A program made the position numbers and the translations under genes. Positions 36,601 through 52,200 of a stretch of DNA of 64,000 nucleotides are shown here, one piece after another; position 1 is the stretch's first letter; each line of letters opens with the position of its first letter. The DNA is from Hyperoodon ampullatus. Taxonomy: Eukaryota > Chordata > Mammalia > Artiodactyla > Ziphiidae. The stretch covers positions 620,001 through 684,000 of the forward strand of contig CATKHW010000562.1 of NCBI GenBank assembly GCA_949752795.1. The letters are read 5' to 3'. The notes beneath the pieces are model-generated. The model was not told the DNA's origin. It ran no database searches and worked only from the letters and a program-made list of their open reading frames with translations.

Positions 36601-39600
36601 GGAGCACAGTGATGCCAAGAATGTGGAGAATTGTGATGACAGGGGACATGGAGCATTGTAATGACCAGGGCATGGAGTATTGTGATGGCAAGACCGTGGA
36701 GCATTGTGATGAGAAGACCATGGATAATTGTGATGATGAGCGTCATGGAGCACTGTAATGACAAGTGGTATGGAGCATTGTGATAACAGGGGTCATGGAG
36801 CATTGTGATGACAAGGTTCATGGAGCATTCTGATGACAAGCTTGTGGAGTATTTTGATGACAATGACATGGAGCATTTTGATGAAAATGGCATGGGGCAT
36901 TGTGATGAAAAAGACATGGAGCCTTTTCATGACAGTTTTCAGGGAGCATTCTGACGACAAGTGTCAGGGAGCATTGTGATGACAAAGGTCATGGAGAATT
37001 GTGACAACAAGGGCATGGAGTATTGTGATGACAAGCACATGGAGCTTGATATGACGGGGTCATGGAGCATTGCGAGGACAAGTGCATAGAGAATTGTGAT
37101 GAAAAAGCATGTAACACTGTGATGAGAAGTGTCATGGAGCATAGTGATGCCAAGATCGTGGACAATTGTGATGACAGGGGACATGGAGCATTGTGATGAC
37201 CAGGGCATGGAGCATTGCGATGGCAAGATCGTGGAGCATTGTGATGAGAAGACCATGGATAATTGTGATGAAGAGGGTCATGGAGCACTCTAATGACAAG
37301 GGGTATAGAGCATTGTGATGACAGTGGTCATGGAGCATTGTGATGACCGGGGACATGGAGCATTGTGATGCCCAAGGCATGGAGCACTGTGATGGCAAGA
37401 CCGTGGAGCATTGTGATGAAAAGACCATGGATAATTGTGATGAGGAGCATCATGGAACACTGTAATGACAAGTGGTATGGAGCCTTGTGATGACAGGGGT
37501 CATGGAGCATTGTTATGACAGTGGTCATGGAGCATTGTGATGACAAGGGTCATGGAACATTTTGATGACAAGGGCGTGGAGCATTGTGATGAGAAGACCA
37601 TGGACAATTGTGATTACGAGTGTCATGGAGCACTGTAATGACAAGCAGTATGGAGCATTGTGATGACAGGGGTCATGGAGCATTGTGATGACTGGGGACA
37701 TGGAGCATTGTGATGACCAGGGCATGGAGCATTGTGATGGCAAGACCGTGGAGCACTGTGATGAGAAGACCATGGATAATTGTGATGACGAACATCATGG
37801 AGCACTGTAATGACAAGGGGCATCGAGCATTGTGATGACAGGTGTCATGGAGCATTGTGATGACAGGGGTCATGGATCATTGAGATGACAAGGGTCACGG
37901 AGCATTCTGATGAAAAGCTTGTGGAGTATTGTGATGACAATGGCATAAAGCATTGGAATGAAAAGGGCATGGATCATTGTGATGAAAAAGGCATGGAGAC
38001 TTGTCATGACAGGGTTCAATGAGCATACTGATGACAAGTGTCAGGGAGCATTGTGATGACAAGTGTATTGAGAATTGTGATGACAAAGGTCATGGAGCAT
38101 TGTGATGAGAAGTCCATGGATAATTGTGATGACCAGCGTCATGGGGCGTTGTGATGACAAGTGTTATGAACATTGTGATCACAAGGGTTTGGAGCATTGT
38201 GATGGGAGAGGTCATGGAGAATTTTGATTTCATTGTGATGACAATAGCATGAAGCATTATGGTGATGGGCATGGTGCATTGTGATGACAGGGTTCATGGA
38301 GCATTGAGATGCAAAGAGGCATGGATCATTGTAATAACAAGGTTCTTGGATCATTGTGATGACAAGGGCATGGAGTATTGTGATGAGAAGGCCATGGAGC
38401 ATTCTGATGACATGCGTCAGGGAGCTTTGTGATGACATGGGCATGGAGCATTGTGATTACAGGGGTCTTGGAGCATTGTGATGACAAGGGCCATGGAGTC
38501 TTGTGATGACAAGGCCGTAGAACATTGTGATGGCAGGGGTCATGGAGCATTGTTATGAAAGGTGTAATGGAGCATTGTGATGACAAGGGCATGGAGCATT
38601 GGTCCGAAAAGTTTCATGGATTATTGTGATGAGAGTGAGCATGGAGCATTGTGATGACAAGGGCATGGAACACAGTGATACATGTGTCATGGAGGATTGC
38701 AATGACAAGGGCATGGAGCATTGTGATGACAAGCGTCATGGAGCTTTGTGATGACAACGGCATGGAGCAATGTGATGAGAGGTTTCATGGAGCTTTGTGA
38801 TGACAATGGCATGGAGCATTGTGATTCCAAGGGTCATGGAGCTTTGTGATGACATAGGCCATGGAGCATTTTGATGACAAGGGCGTGGTGCATTGTGATG
38901 AGAAGGGCAGGGAGAATTGTGATGACAGTGTCATGGAGCAATTGGATGAAAAGGGTCATGGAACATTTTGATGACAGTGTTTATGGAACATTGTGATGTT
39001 AGGGGTCATGGAGCATTGTGATGAAAAGGGTCATGGAGCATTGTGATGACAGGGGTTATGGAACATTGTGATGTCAGGGGTCATGTAGCATTGTGATGAT
39101 AAGAGCATGTAGCATTGTTGTGACAAGGGTCATGGAACATTGGGATGACAGGGTGGAGGGAGTATTGTGTTGACTAGTGATGGAACATTGTGATATCAGT
39201 GGTGAGAGAGCATTTTGATGAGAGGTGCATGGAACATTGTGATGACAAGGCTGTGGAGCATTGTGATGAGAAACGCAGGGCACATTGTGATGATATGGGT
39301 CATGGAACATTGTGCTGACAAACGCATGGAGCATTGTGATGACAAGGTTTATAGAGCATTGTGATGACAACGATGTGGAGCATTGTGATGACAAGCGCAT
39401 GGCACATTTGATGCCATGTGTCATGGAGTAATGTGCTGACAAAGGCATGGAGCATTGTGATGACAAGGGTCACTGAGCATTGTGATGAAATGTTCATGGA
39501 GTGTTGTGGTCACAAAGGTCACAGAGCCTTGTGATGACGAGGTCATGGACCACTGTGATGACAAAGGTCATGAAGCATTGTGATGACTGGAGTCATGGAG

Positions 39601-39934
39601 CATTGTGATGACAGGGGTCATAGAGCATTGTGATGAAAGGGCATGGAGCATTGTGATGACAGGGTCATGGAGCATTTTTCTGACAAGTTTCATGGATTAT
39701 TGTGATGACAGTGGGCATGGTGCATTGTGATGACAAGGGCATGGAGCATTGTGATGAGAAGGTCATGGAGTATTGTGAAGAAGGGTGTCAGGGAGCATTG
39801 TGATGACATATGTCATGGTCTATTGCAATGACAATGGAATGTAGCATTGTGATGCCAAGTGTCATGGAGGATTGTGATGACAAAGGTAATGGAGCATTTT
39901 GATGACAAGGGCTTGGAGCATTGTGATGACAAGG
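30640..39934 (+). repeat. 9,295-bp higher-order repeat, copy 1
   Basis: The left boundary is set where identity to the sequence 9,295 bp downstream begins, about 30,640. It has several private bases (for example T at 33,650 where the other copies have C), as expected of the copy at the array edge. Confidence 0.9.
31900..35450 (+). repeat. Internal duplication inside the 9,295-bp unit
   Basis: Within copy 1, about 31.9-33.1 kb is repeated at about 34.1-35.4 kb with an offset of 2,241 at its left and 2,289 at its right. The two halves differ by many bases, so this step came before formation of the 9,295-bp unit. It recurs in each later copy. Confidence 0.65.
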
Positions 39935-42900
39935 GTCATGGAGCATTGTGATGACAAGGTCATGTAGGATTTTGATGACACAGGCATGGAGAATTGTGAT
40001 GATAAGGGTCATGGAGCACTGTGATGATAAGCGTCACGGAGCATTGTGATTACAGGGGTCATGGAGCATTGGGATGACAAGGGCATGGATCATTGTGATG
40101 ACAAGTGTCATGGAGCATTGGGCTGAAAATGTTCATGGAGCATTGTGATGACAAGGGAATGGAGCATTGTGATGACAAGAGTCCCGGATCATTGTGTTGT
40201 CAGGGGTCATGGAGTGTTGTGATGACAGTGGTCATGGAGGATTGTGATGATATGGGTCATGGAGCATTGTGATGAGAAGGTCATGAAGCATTGGGCTGAA
40301 AATGTTCATGGAGTATTGTGATGACACGGGTCATGGAGCATTGTAATGAGAAGGGAATTGAGCACTGTGATGACAAGGTCCTGGAGCATTGTGATGGGAA
40401 GTCCATGGAGCCTTGTGATGACAATTCTCATGGAACATTCTGATGAAAAGGGGCATGGAGCATTGTGATTACAGGGGTCTTGGAGCATTGTGATGACAAG
40501 GGCATGGAGTATTGTGATGAGAAGGCCATGGAGCATTCTGATGACATGCGTCATGGAGCTTTGTGCTGACAAGGGCATGGAGCATTGTGATGAAAATGGC
40601 ATGGATCATTGTTATGAAAAAGGCATGGAGCCTTGTCATGACAGGGTTCTAGGAGCATACTGACGACAAGTGTCACGGAGCATTGTGATGACAAGTGTAA
40701 TGAGCATTGTGATGACAAAGTTCATGGAGCATTGTGATGAGAAGACCATGGATAATTTTGATGATGAGCGTCATGGGGTGTTGTGATGATAAGTTTTATG
40801 GAACATTGTTATCACAAGGGTTTGGAGCATTGTGATGACAGAGGTCATGGAGCATTTTGATTTCATTGTGATGACAATAGCCTGAAGCATTATGGTGATG
40901 GGCATGGTGCATTGTGATGACAGCGTTCATGGAGCATTGAGATGAAAAGAGGCATGGAGCATTGTGATTACAGGGGTCTTGGAGCATTGTGATGACAAGG
41001 GCAAGGAGCATTGTGATGAGAAGGCCATGGAGCATTCTGATGACATGTGTCATTGAGCTTTGTGATGACAAGGGCATGGAGCATTGTGATTACAGGGGTC
41101 TTGGAGCATTGTGATGACAAGGGTCATGGAGCCTTGTGATGACAATGGTGTGGAACATTGTGATGGCAGGGGTCATGGAGCATTGTTATGACAGGTGTAA
41201 TGGAGCATTGTGATGAGAAGGGCATGGAGCATTGGTCTGAAAAGTTTCATGGATTATTGTGATGAGAGTGGGCATGGAGCATTGTGATGACAAGGTCACG
41301 GAACACTGTGATCCATGGGTCATGGAGGATTGTAATGACAAGGGCATGGAGCATTGTGATGAGAAGGGCATCGAACATTGTTTTTACAAGCGTCATGGAG
41401 CTTTGTGATGACAAGGGCATGGAACAATGTGATGAGACCGTTCATGGAACATTGTGATTCCAAGGGTTAAGGAGCTTTGTGATGACAAAAGTCATGGAGC
41501 ATTTTGATGTCAAGGGCGTGGTGCATTGTGATGAGAAGGGCAGGGAGAATTTTGATGACAGGGTCATGCAGCAATTTGATGAAAAGTGTAATGGAACATT
41601 TTGATGACAGGGGTTATAGAACATTGTGATGTCAGGGGTCATGGAGCTTTGGGATGAAAAGGGTCATGGAGCCTTTTGATGACAGGGGTTATGGAACATT
41701 GTGATGTCAGGGGTCATGGAACATTGTGATGATAAGGGGATGTAGCATTGTGATGACAGGGGTCATGCAACATTGTGATTACAGGGGTGAGGGAGTATTG
41801 TGATGACTAGTGATGGAACATTGTGATATCTCTATTGAGAGAGCATTTTGATGAGAAGTGCATGGAGCATTGTGATTACAAGGTTTATGGAGCATTACGA
41901 TGACAAGGTTGTGGACCGTTGTGATGAAAATTACGTGGCACATTGTGATGACAAGGGTCATGGAGCATTGTTCTGACAAAGGCATGGAGCATTGTGATGA
42001 CAAGGGTCACGGAGCATTGTGATGAAACGTTCATGGAGTATTGTGGTTACAAAGGTCACAGAGCCTTGTGATGATGTGGGCATGGACCACTGTGATGACA
42101 AATGTTATGAAGCATTGTGATGACTGGAGTCACAGTGCATTGTGATGACAAGGGTCATGGAGCATTGTGATGACAAGGGCATGGAGCATTGTGATGACAG
42201 GGGCATGGAGCATTGGTCTGACAAGTTTAATAGATTATTGTGATGACAGTGGGCATGGGGCATTGTGATGACAAGGGCATGGGGCATTGTGATGAGGAGG
42301 TCATGGAGTATTGTGAAGACAGGTGTCAGGGAGCATTGTGATGACATATGTCATGGTCCATTGCGATGACAATGGCATGGAGCATTGTGATGCCAAATGT
42401 AATGGAGGATTGTGATGACAAATATAATGGAGCATTGTGATGACTAGGGCTTGGAGCATTATGATGACAAGGGCCATTGAAAATTTTCATGACAATGTCG
42501 TGAAGCATTGTGATGACAAGGTGCTGGAGCATTGTGATGAGAAAACCATGGAGCCTTGTGAGACAAGTCTCATGGAGCATACTGATGAAAAGGGGCATGG
42601 AGCATTGTGATTAGAGTGTCTTGGAAAATTGTGATGACAAGGGCATGGAGCATTGTGATGAGAAGGCCAAGGAGCAGTCTGATGACATGCGTCATTGAGC
42701 TTTGTGATGATAAGGGCATGGAGCATTGTAATTACAGGCGTCTTGGAGCATTGTGATGAAAAAGGCATGGATCATTGTGATGAAAAAGGCATGGAGCCTT
42801 GTCATGACAGGGTTCAAGGAGCATACAGAGAACAAGTGTCAGGGAGCATTTTGATGACAAGTGTATTGAGCATTGTGATGACAAAGGTCATGGAGCATTG

Positions 42901-45900
42901 TGAAGAGAAGACCATAGATAATTGTGATGACGAGCGTCATGGGGCATTGTGATGACAAGTGTTATGGAATATGGTGATCACAAGGGTTTGGAGCAGTGTT
43001 ATGACAGAGGTCATGGAGCATTTTGATTTCATTGTGATGACAATAGCCTGAAGCATTATGATGATGGGCATGGTGCATTGTGATGACAGGGTTCATGGAT
43101 CATTGAGATAAAAAGGGACATGGAGCATTGTGATTACAGGGGTCTTGGAGCATTGTGATGAGAAGGGTCATGGAGCCTTGTGATGACAAGGCCATGGAAC
43201 ATCGTGATGGCAGGGATCATGGAGCATTGTTATCACAGGGGTAATGGAGCATTGTGATGGCAAGGGCATGGAGCATTCTGATGACATGCATCATGGAGCT
43301 CTGTGATGACAAGGGCATGTAGCCCTGTGATTACAGGTGTCTTGGAGCATTGTGATGACAAGGGTCATGGAGCCTTGTGATGACAAGGCCGTGGAACGTT
43401 GTGATGGCAGTGTTCATGGAGCATTATTATGACAGGGGTAATGGAGCATTGTGATGACAAGGGCATGGAACATTTGTCTGAAAAGTTTCATGGATTATTG
43501 TGATGAGAGTGGGCATGGAGCATTGTGATGACAAGGGCACGGAACACAGTGATCCATGGGTCATGGAGGATTGTAATGACAAGGGCATGGAGCATTGTGA
43601 TGAGAAGGGCATCGAGCAGTGTGATGACAAGCACCATGGAGATTTTTGATGACAATTGCATGGAACAATGTGATGAGAGGTTTCATGGAGTATTGTGATG
43701 ACAATGGCATGGAGCATTGTGATGCCAAGGGTCATGGAGCATTTTGATGACAAGGGTGTGGTGCATTGTGATGAGAAGGGCAGGGAGCACTGTGATGACA
43801 TTGTCATGGACCAATTTGATGAAAAGGGTCATGGAACATTTTGATGAGAGGCGTTATGTAACAATTTGATGTCAGGGGTCATGGAGCATTTTGATGAAAA
43901 GGGTCATGGAGCATTTTGATGACAGGGGTTATGGAACATTGTGATGTCAGGGATCATCGAACATTGTGATGATAAGTGCATGTAGCATTGTGATGACAGG
44001 AGTCATGGAACATTGTGATGACAGGGTTGAGGGAGTATTGTGATGAATAGTGATGTAACATTGTGATATCAGTGGTGAGAAAGCATTTTGATTTGAAGTG
44101 CATGGAGCATTGTGATGACAAGGTTTATGGAGCATTGTGATGACAAGATTGTGGAGCACTGTGACGGCAAGCGCATGGTGCATTGTGATGACATGGGTCA
44201 TGGAGCATTGTGCTGACAAGCACATGGAGCATTGTAATGACAATGGTCATGGAGCATTGTGCTGAGAAAGGCATAGAGCATTGTGATGACAAGGGTCAAA
44301 GAGCATTGTGATGAAAAGTTCATGAAGCATTGTGGTTAAAATGGTCACAGAGACTGTTGATGACAAGGGCATGGACCACTGTGATGACAAAGGTCATGAA
44401 GCCTTGTGATGACTGGAGTCACGGAGCATTGTCATAACAGGGGTCATGGAGCATTGTGATAACAAGGGCTTGGGGCATTGTGATGACAAGGGCATGGAGC
44501 ATTGGTCTAATAAGTTTCATGGCTTATTGCGATGACAGTTGGAATGGCGCATTGTGATGACAAGGGCATGGAGCATTGTGATGACCAGGTCATTCATTAT
44601 TGTGAAGACAGGTGTCAGGGAGCATTGTGATGACATATGTAATGGCCCATTGTGATGACAATGCCATGGAGCATTGTGATGCCAAGTGTCATGGAGGATT
44701 CTGATGACAAAGGTAATGGAGCATTGTGATGACAATGGCTTGGAGCATTGTGATGACAAGGGTCAGGGAGCATTGTGCTGACAAGTGCATGGAAAATTGT
44801 GATGACAAGGGACATGGAGCATTCTGATGACAAGCTTGTGGAGTATTTTGATGACAATGGCATGGAGCATTGTGTTGAAAATGGCATGGTGCATTTTGAT
44901 GAAAAAGGCATGGAGCCTTTTTGTGACAGGGTTCAAGGAGCATTCTGACGACAAGTGTCAGGGAGCATTGTGATGACAAGTGTATCGAGAATTGTGATGA
45001 CAAAGGTCATGGAGCATTGTGATGAAAAGGGCATGGAGTATTGTGATGACAGGCATCATGGAGCATTGTGATGACAAGTGTTATGGAACATTGTGATCAC
45101 AAGGGTTTGGAGCATTGTGATGACAGAGGTCATGGATCATTTTGATTTCAAGGAGCATGGAGCATTGTGATGACAAGGGCATGGAGCAATGTGATCCCAA
45201 GGTTCATGGAGGATTGTGATGGCAATGGTAATGGAGTATTGTGATGACAAGTGCATAGAACATTGTAATGACAAGGTCATGTAGCATTTTGCTGACAAAG
45301 GCATGGAGCATTGTGATGACAGGTGTCATGGAGCACTGTGATGACAAGCGTCACGGAGCATTGTGATTACAGGGGTCATGGAGCATTGGGATGACAAGGG
45401 CATGCATCATTGTGATGACAAGTGTCATGGAGCATTGGGCTGAAAATGTTCATGGAGTATTGTGATGACAGGGGTCATGGAGCATTGTGATGACTAGGGA
45501 ATGGAGCATTGTGATGACAAGAGTCCCGGATCATTGTGTTGTCAGGTGATATTGAGCGTTGTGATGACTGTGGTCATGGAGAATGGTGATGATATTGCTC
45601 ATGGAGCATTGTGATGAGAAGGTCATGGAGCATTGGGCTGAAAATGTTCATGGAGTATTGTGATGACAGGGGTCATGGAGCATTGTGATGATAAGGGAAT
45701 GGGGCATTTTGATGACAATGTCCTGGAGCATTGTGATGAGAAGACCATGGAGCCTTGTGATGACAAGTCTCATGGAGCATTCTGATGAAAAGTGCCATGG
45801 AGCATTGTGATTACAGGGGTCTTGGAGCATTGCGATGACAAGTGCATAGAGAATTGTGATGACAAAGCATGTAACACTGTGATGAAAAGCATCATGGAGC

Positions 45901-48900
45901 ACAGTGATGCCAAGAATGTGGAGAATTGTGATGACAGGGGACATGGAGCATTGTAATGACCAGGGCATGGAGTATTGTGATGGCAAGACCGTGGAGCATT
46001 GTGATGAGAAGACCATGGATAATTGTGATGATGAGCGTCATGGAGCACTGTAATGACAAGTGGTATGGAGCATTGTGATAACAGGGGTCATGGAGCATTG
46101 TGATGACAAGGTTCATGGAGCATTCTGATGACAAGCTTGTGGAGTATTTTGATGACAATGACATGGAGCATTTTGATGAAAATGGCATGGGGCATTGTGA
46201 TGAAAAAGACATGGAGCCTTTTCATGATAGTTTTCAGGGAGCATTCTGACGACAAGTGTCAGGGAGCATTGTGATGACAAAGGTCATGGAGAATTGTGAC
46301 AACAAGGGCATGGAGTATTGTGATGACAAGCACATGGAGCTTGATATGACGGGGTCATGGAGCATTGCGAGGACAAGTGCATAGAGAATTGTGATGAAAA
46401 AGCATGTAACACTGTGATGAGAAGTGTCATGGAGCATAGTGATGCCAAGATCGTGGACAATTGTGATGACAGGGGACATGGAGCATTGTGATGACCAGGG
46501 CATGGAGCATTGCGATGGCAAGATCGTGGAGCATTGTGATGAGAAGACCATGGATAATTGTGATGAAGAGGGTCATGGAGCACTCTAATGACAAGGGGTA
46601 TAGAGCATTGTGATGACAGTGGTCATGGAGCATTGTGATGACCGGGGACATGGAGCATTGTGATGCCCAAGGCATGGAGCACTGTGATGGCAAGACCGTG
46701 GAGCATTGTGATGAGAAGACCATGGATAATTGTGATGAGGAGCATCATGGAACACTGTAATGACAAGTGGTATGGAGCCTTGTGATGACAGGGGTCATGG
46801 AGCATTGTTATGACAGTGGTCATGGAGCATTGTGATGACAAGGGTCATGGAACATTTTGATGACAAGGGCGTGGAGCATTGTGATGAGAAGACCATGGAC
46901 AATTGTGATTACGAGTGTCATGGAGCACTGTAATGACAAGCAGTATGGAGCATTGTGATGACAGGGGTCATGGAGCATTGTGATGACTGGGGACATGGAG
47001 CATTGTGATGACCAGGGCATGGAGCATTGTGATGGCAAGACCGTGGAGCACTGTGATGAGAAGACCATGGATAATTGTGATGACGAACATCATGGAGCAC
47101 TGTAATGACAAGGGGCATCGAGCATTGTGATGACAGGTGTCATGGAGCATTGTGATGACAGGGGTCATGGATCATTGAGATGACAAGGGTCACAGAGCAT
47201 TCTGATGAAAAGCTTGTGGAGTATTGTGATGACAATGGCATAAAGCATTGGAATGAAAAGGGCATGGATCATTGTGATGAAAAAGGCATGGAGACTTGTC
47301 ATGACAGGGTTCAATGAGCATACTGATGACAAGTGTCAGGGAGCATTGTGATGACAAGTGTATTGAGAATTGTGATGACAAAGGTCATGGAGCATTGTGA
47401 TGAGAAGTCCATGGATAATTGTGATGACCAGCGTCATGGGGCATTGTGATGACAAGTGTTATGAACATTGTGATCACAAGGGTTTGGAGCATTGTGATGG
47501 GAGAGGTCATGGAGAATTTTGATTTCATTGTGATGACAATAGCATGAAGCATTATGGTGATGGGCATGGTGCATTGTGATGACAGGGTTCATGGAGCATT
47601 GAGATGCAAAGAGGCATGGATCATTGTAATAACAAGGTTCTTGGATCATTGTGATGACAAGGGCATGGAGTATTGTGATGAGAAGGCCATGGAGCACTCT
47701 GATGACATGCGTCAGGGAGCTTTGTGATGACATGGGCATGGAGCATTGTGATTACAGGGGTCTTGGAGCATTGTGATGACAAGGGCCATGGAGTCTTGTG
47801 ATGACAAGGCCGTAGAACATTGTGATGGCAGGGGTCATGGAGCATTGTTATGAAAGGTGTAATGGAGCATTGTGATGACAAGGGCATGGAGCATTGGTCT
47901 GAAAAGTTTCATGGATTATTGTGATGAGAGTGAGCATGGAGCATTGTGATGACAAGGGCATGGAACACAGTGATACATGTGTCATGGAGGATTGCAATGA
48001 CAAGGGCATGGAGCATTGTGATGACAAGCGTCATGGAGCTTTGTGATGACAACGGCATGGAGCAATGTGATGAGAGGTTTCATGGAGCTTTGTGATGACA
48101 ATGGCATGGAGCATTGTGATTCCAAGGGTCATGGAGCTTTGTGATGACATAGGCCATGGAGCATTTTGATGACAAGGGCGTGGTGCATTGTGATGAGAAG
48201 GGCAGGGAGAATTGTGATGACAGTGTCATGGAGCAATTGGATGAAAAGGGTCATGGAACATTTTGATGACAGTGTTTATGGAACATTGTGATGTTAGGGG
48301 TCATGGAGCATTGTGATGAAAAGGGTCATGGAGCATTGTGATGACAGGGGTTATGGAACATTGTGATGTCAGGGGTCATGTAGCATTGTGATGATAAGAG
48401 CATGTAGCATTGTTGTGACAAGGGTCATGGAACATTGGGATGACAGGGTGGAGGGAGTATTGTGTTGACTAGTGATGGAACATTGTGATATCAGTGGTGA
48501 GAGAGCATTTTGATGAGAGGTGCATGGAACATTGTGATGACAAGGCTGTGGAGCATTGTGATGAGAAACGCAGGGCACATTGTGATGATATGGGTCATGG
48601 AACATTGTGCTGACAAACGCATGGAGCATTGTGATGACAAGGTTTATAGAGCATTGTGATGACAACGATGTGGAGCATTGTGATGACAAGCGCATGGCAC
48701 ATTTGATGCCATGTGTCATGGAGTAATGTGCTGACAAAGGCATGGAGCATTGTGATGACAAGGGTCACTGAGCATTGTGATGAAATGTTCATGGAGTGTT
48801 GTGGTCACAAAGGTCACAGAGCCTTGTGATGACGAGGTCATGGACCACTGTGATGACAAAGGTCATGAAGCATTGTGATGACTGGAGTCATGGAGCATTG

Positions 48901-49229
48901 TGATGACAGGGGTCATAGAGCATTGTGATGAAAGGGCATGGAGCATTGTGATGACAGGGTCATGGAGCATTTTTCTGACAAGTTTCATGGATTATTGTGA
49001 TGACAGTGGGCATGGTGCATTGTGATGACAAGGGCATGGAGCATTGTGATGAGAAGGTCATGGAGTATTGTGAAGAAGGGTGTCAGGGAGCATTGTGATG
49101 ACATATGTCATGGTCTATTGCAATGACAATGGAATGTAGCATTGTGATGCCAAGTGTCATGGAGGATTGTGATGACAAAGGTAATGGAGCATTTTGATGA
49201 CAAGGGCTTGGAGCATTGTGATGACAAGG
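39935..49229 (+). repeat. 9,295-bp higher-order repeat, copy 2
   Basis: Same length as copies 1 and 3 to the base, with no net indel. A private base is A at 47,443, where copies 1 and 3 have G. Confidence 0.9.
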
Positions 49230-52200
49230 GTCATGGAGCATTGTGATGACAAGGTCATGTAGGATTTTGATGACACAGGCATGGAGAATTGTGATGATAA
49301 GGGTCATGGAGCACTGTGATGATAAGCGTCACGGAGCATTGTGATTACAGGGGTCATGGAGCATTGGGATGACAAGGGCATGGATCATTGTGATGACAAG
49401 TGTCATGGAGCATTGGGCTGAAAATGTTCATGGAGCATTGTGATGACAAGGGAATGGAGCATTGTGATGACAAGAGTCCCGGATCATTGTGTTGTCAGGG
49501 GTCATGGAGTGTTGTGATGACAGTGGTCATGGAGGATTGTGATGATATGGGTCATGGAGCATTGTGATGAGAAGGTCATGAAGCATTGGGCTGAAAATGT
49601 TCATGGAGTATTGTGATGACACGGGTCATGGAGCATTGTAATGAGAAGGGAATTGAGCACTGTGATGACAAGGTCCTGGAGCATTGTGATGGGAAGTCCA
49701 TGGAGCCTTGTGATGACAATTCTCATGGAACATTCTGATGAAAAGGGGCATGGAGCATTGTGATTACAGGGGTCTTGGAGCATTGTGATGACAAGGGCAT
49801 GGAGTATTGTGATGAGAAGGCCATGGAGCATTCTGATGACATGCGTCATGGAGCTTTGTGCTGACAAGGGCATGGAGCATTGTGATGAAAATGGCATGGA
49901 TCATTGTTATGAAAAAGGCATGGAGCCTTGTCATGACAGGGTTCTAGGAGCATACTGACGACAAGTGTCACGGAGCATTGTGATGACAAGTGTAATGAGC
50001 ATTGTGATGACAAAGTTCATGGAGCATTGTGATGAGAAGACCATGGATAATTTTGATGATGAGCGTCATGGGGTGTTGTGATGATAAGTTTTATGGAACA
50101 TTGTTATCACAAGGGTTTGGAGCATTGTGATGACAGAGGTCATGGAGCATTTTGATTTCATTGTGATGACAATAGCCTGAAGCATTATGGTGATGGGCAT
50201 GGTGCATTGTGATGACAGCGTTCATGGAGCATTGAGATGAAAAGAGGCATGGAGCATTGTGATTACAGGGGTCTTGGAGCATTGTGATGACAAGGGCAAG
50301 GAGCATTGTGATGAGAAGGCCATGGAGCATTCTGATGACATGTGTCATTGAGCTTTGTGATGACAAGGGCATGGAGCATTGTGATTACAGGGGTCTTGGA
50401 GCATTGTGATGACAAGGGTCATGGAGCCTTGTGATGACAATGGTGTGGAACATTGTGATGGCAGGGGTCATGGAGCATTGTTATGACAGGTGTAATGGAG
50501 CATTGTGATGAGAAGGGCATGGAGCATTGGTCTGAAAAGTTTCATGGATTATTGTGATGAGAGTGGGCATGGAGCATTGTGATGACAAGGTCACGGAACA
50601 CTGTGATCCATGGGTCATGGAGGATTGTAATGACAAGGGCATGGAGCATTGTGATGAGAAGGGCATCGAACATTGTTTTTACAAGCGTCATGGAGCTTTG
50701 TGATGACAAGGGCATGGAACAATGTGATGAGACCGTTCATGGAACATTGTGATTCCAAGGGTTAAGGAGCTTTGTGATGACAAAAGTCATGGAGCATTTT
50801 GATGTCAAGGGCGTGGTGCATTGTGATGAGAAGGGCAGGGAGAATTTTGATGACAGGGTCATGCAGCAATTTGATGAAAAGTGTAATGGAACATTTTGAT
50901 GACAGGGGTTATAGAACATTGTGATGTCAGGGGTCATGGAGCTTTGGGATGAAAAGGGTCATGGAGCCTTTTGATGACAGGGGTTATGGAACATTGTGAT
51001 GTCAGGGGTCATGGAACATTGTGATGATAAGGGGATGTAGCATTGTGATGACAGGGGTCATGCAACATTGTGATTACAGGGGTGAGGGAGTATTGTGATG
51101 ACTAGTGATGGAACATTGTGATATCTCTATTGAGAGAGCATTTTGATGAGAAGTGCATGGAGCATTGTGATTACAAGGTTTATGGAGCATTACGATGACA
51201 AGGTTGTGGACCGTTGTGATGAAAATTACGTGGCACATTGTGATGACAAGGGTCATGGAGCATTGTTCTGACAAAGGCATGGAGCATTGTGATGACAAGG
51301 GTCACGGAGCATTGTGATGAAACGTTCATGGAGTATTGTGGTTACAAAGGTCACAGAGCCTTGTGATGATGTGGGCATGGACCACTGTGATGACAAATGT
51401 TATGAAGCATTGTGATGACTGGAGTCACAGTGCATTGTGATGACAAGGGTCATGGAGCATTGTGATGACAAGGGCATGGAGCATTGTGATGACAGGGGCA
51501 TGGAGCATTGGTCTGACAAGTTTAATAGATTATTGTGATGACAGTGGGCATGGGGCATTGTGATGACAAGGGCATGGGGCATTGTGATGAGGAGGTCATG
51601 GAGTATTGTGAAGACAGGTGTCAGGGAGCATTGTGATGACATATGTCATGGTCCATTGCGATGACAATGGCATGGAGCATTGTGATGCCAAATGTAATGG
51701 AGGATTGTGATGACAAATATAATGGAGCATTGTGATGACTAGGGCTTGGAGCATTATGATGACAAGGGCCATTGAAAATTTTCATGACAATGTCGTGAAG
51801 CATTGTGATGACAAGGTGCTGGAGCATTGTGATGAGAAAACCATGGAGCCTTGTGAGACAAGTCTCATGGAGCATACTGATGAAAAGGGGCATGGAGCAT
51901 TGTGATTAGAGTGTCTTGGAAAATTGTGATGACAAGGGCATGGAGCATTGTGATGAGAAGGCCAAGGAGCAGTCTGATGACATGCGTCATTGAGCTTTGT
52001 GATGATAAGGGCATGGAGCATTGTAATTACAGGCGTCTTGGAGCATTGTGATGAAAAAGGCATGGATCATTGTGATGAAAAAGGCATGGAGCCTTGTCAT
52101 GACAGGGTTCAAGGAGCATACAGAGAACAAGTGTCAGGGAGCATTTTGATGACAAGTGTATTGAGCATTGTGATGACAAAGGTCATGGAGCATTGTGAAG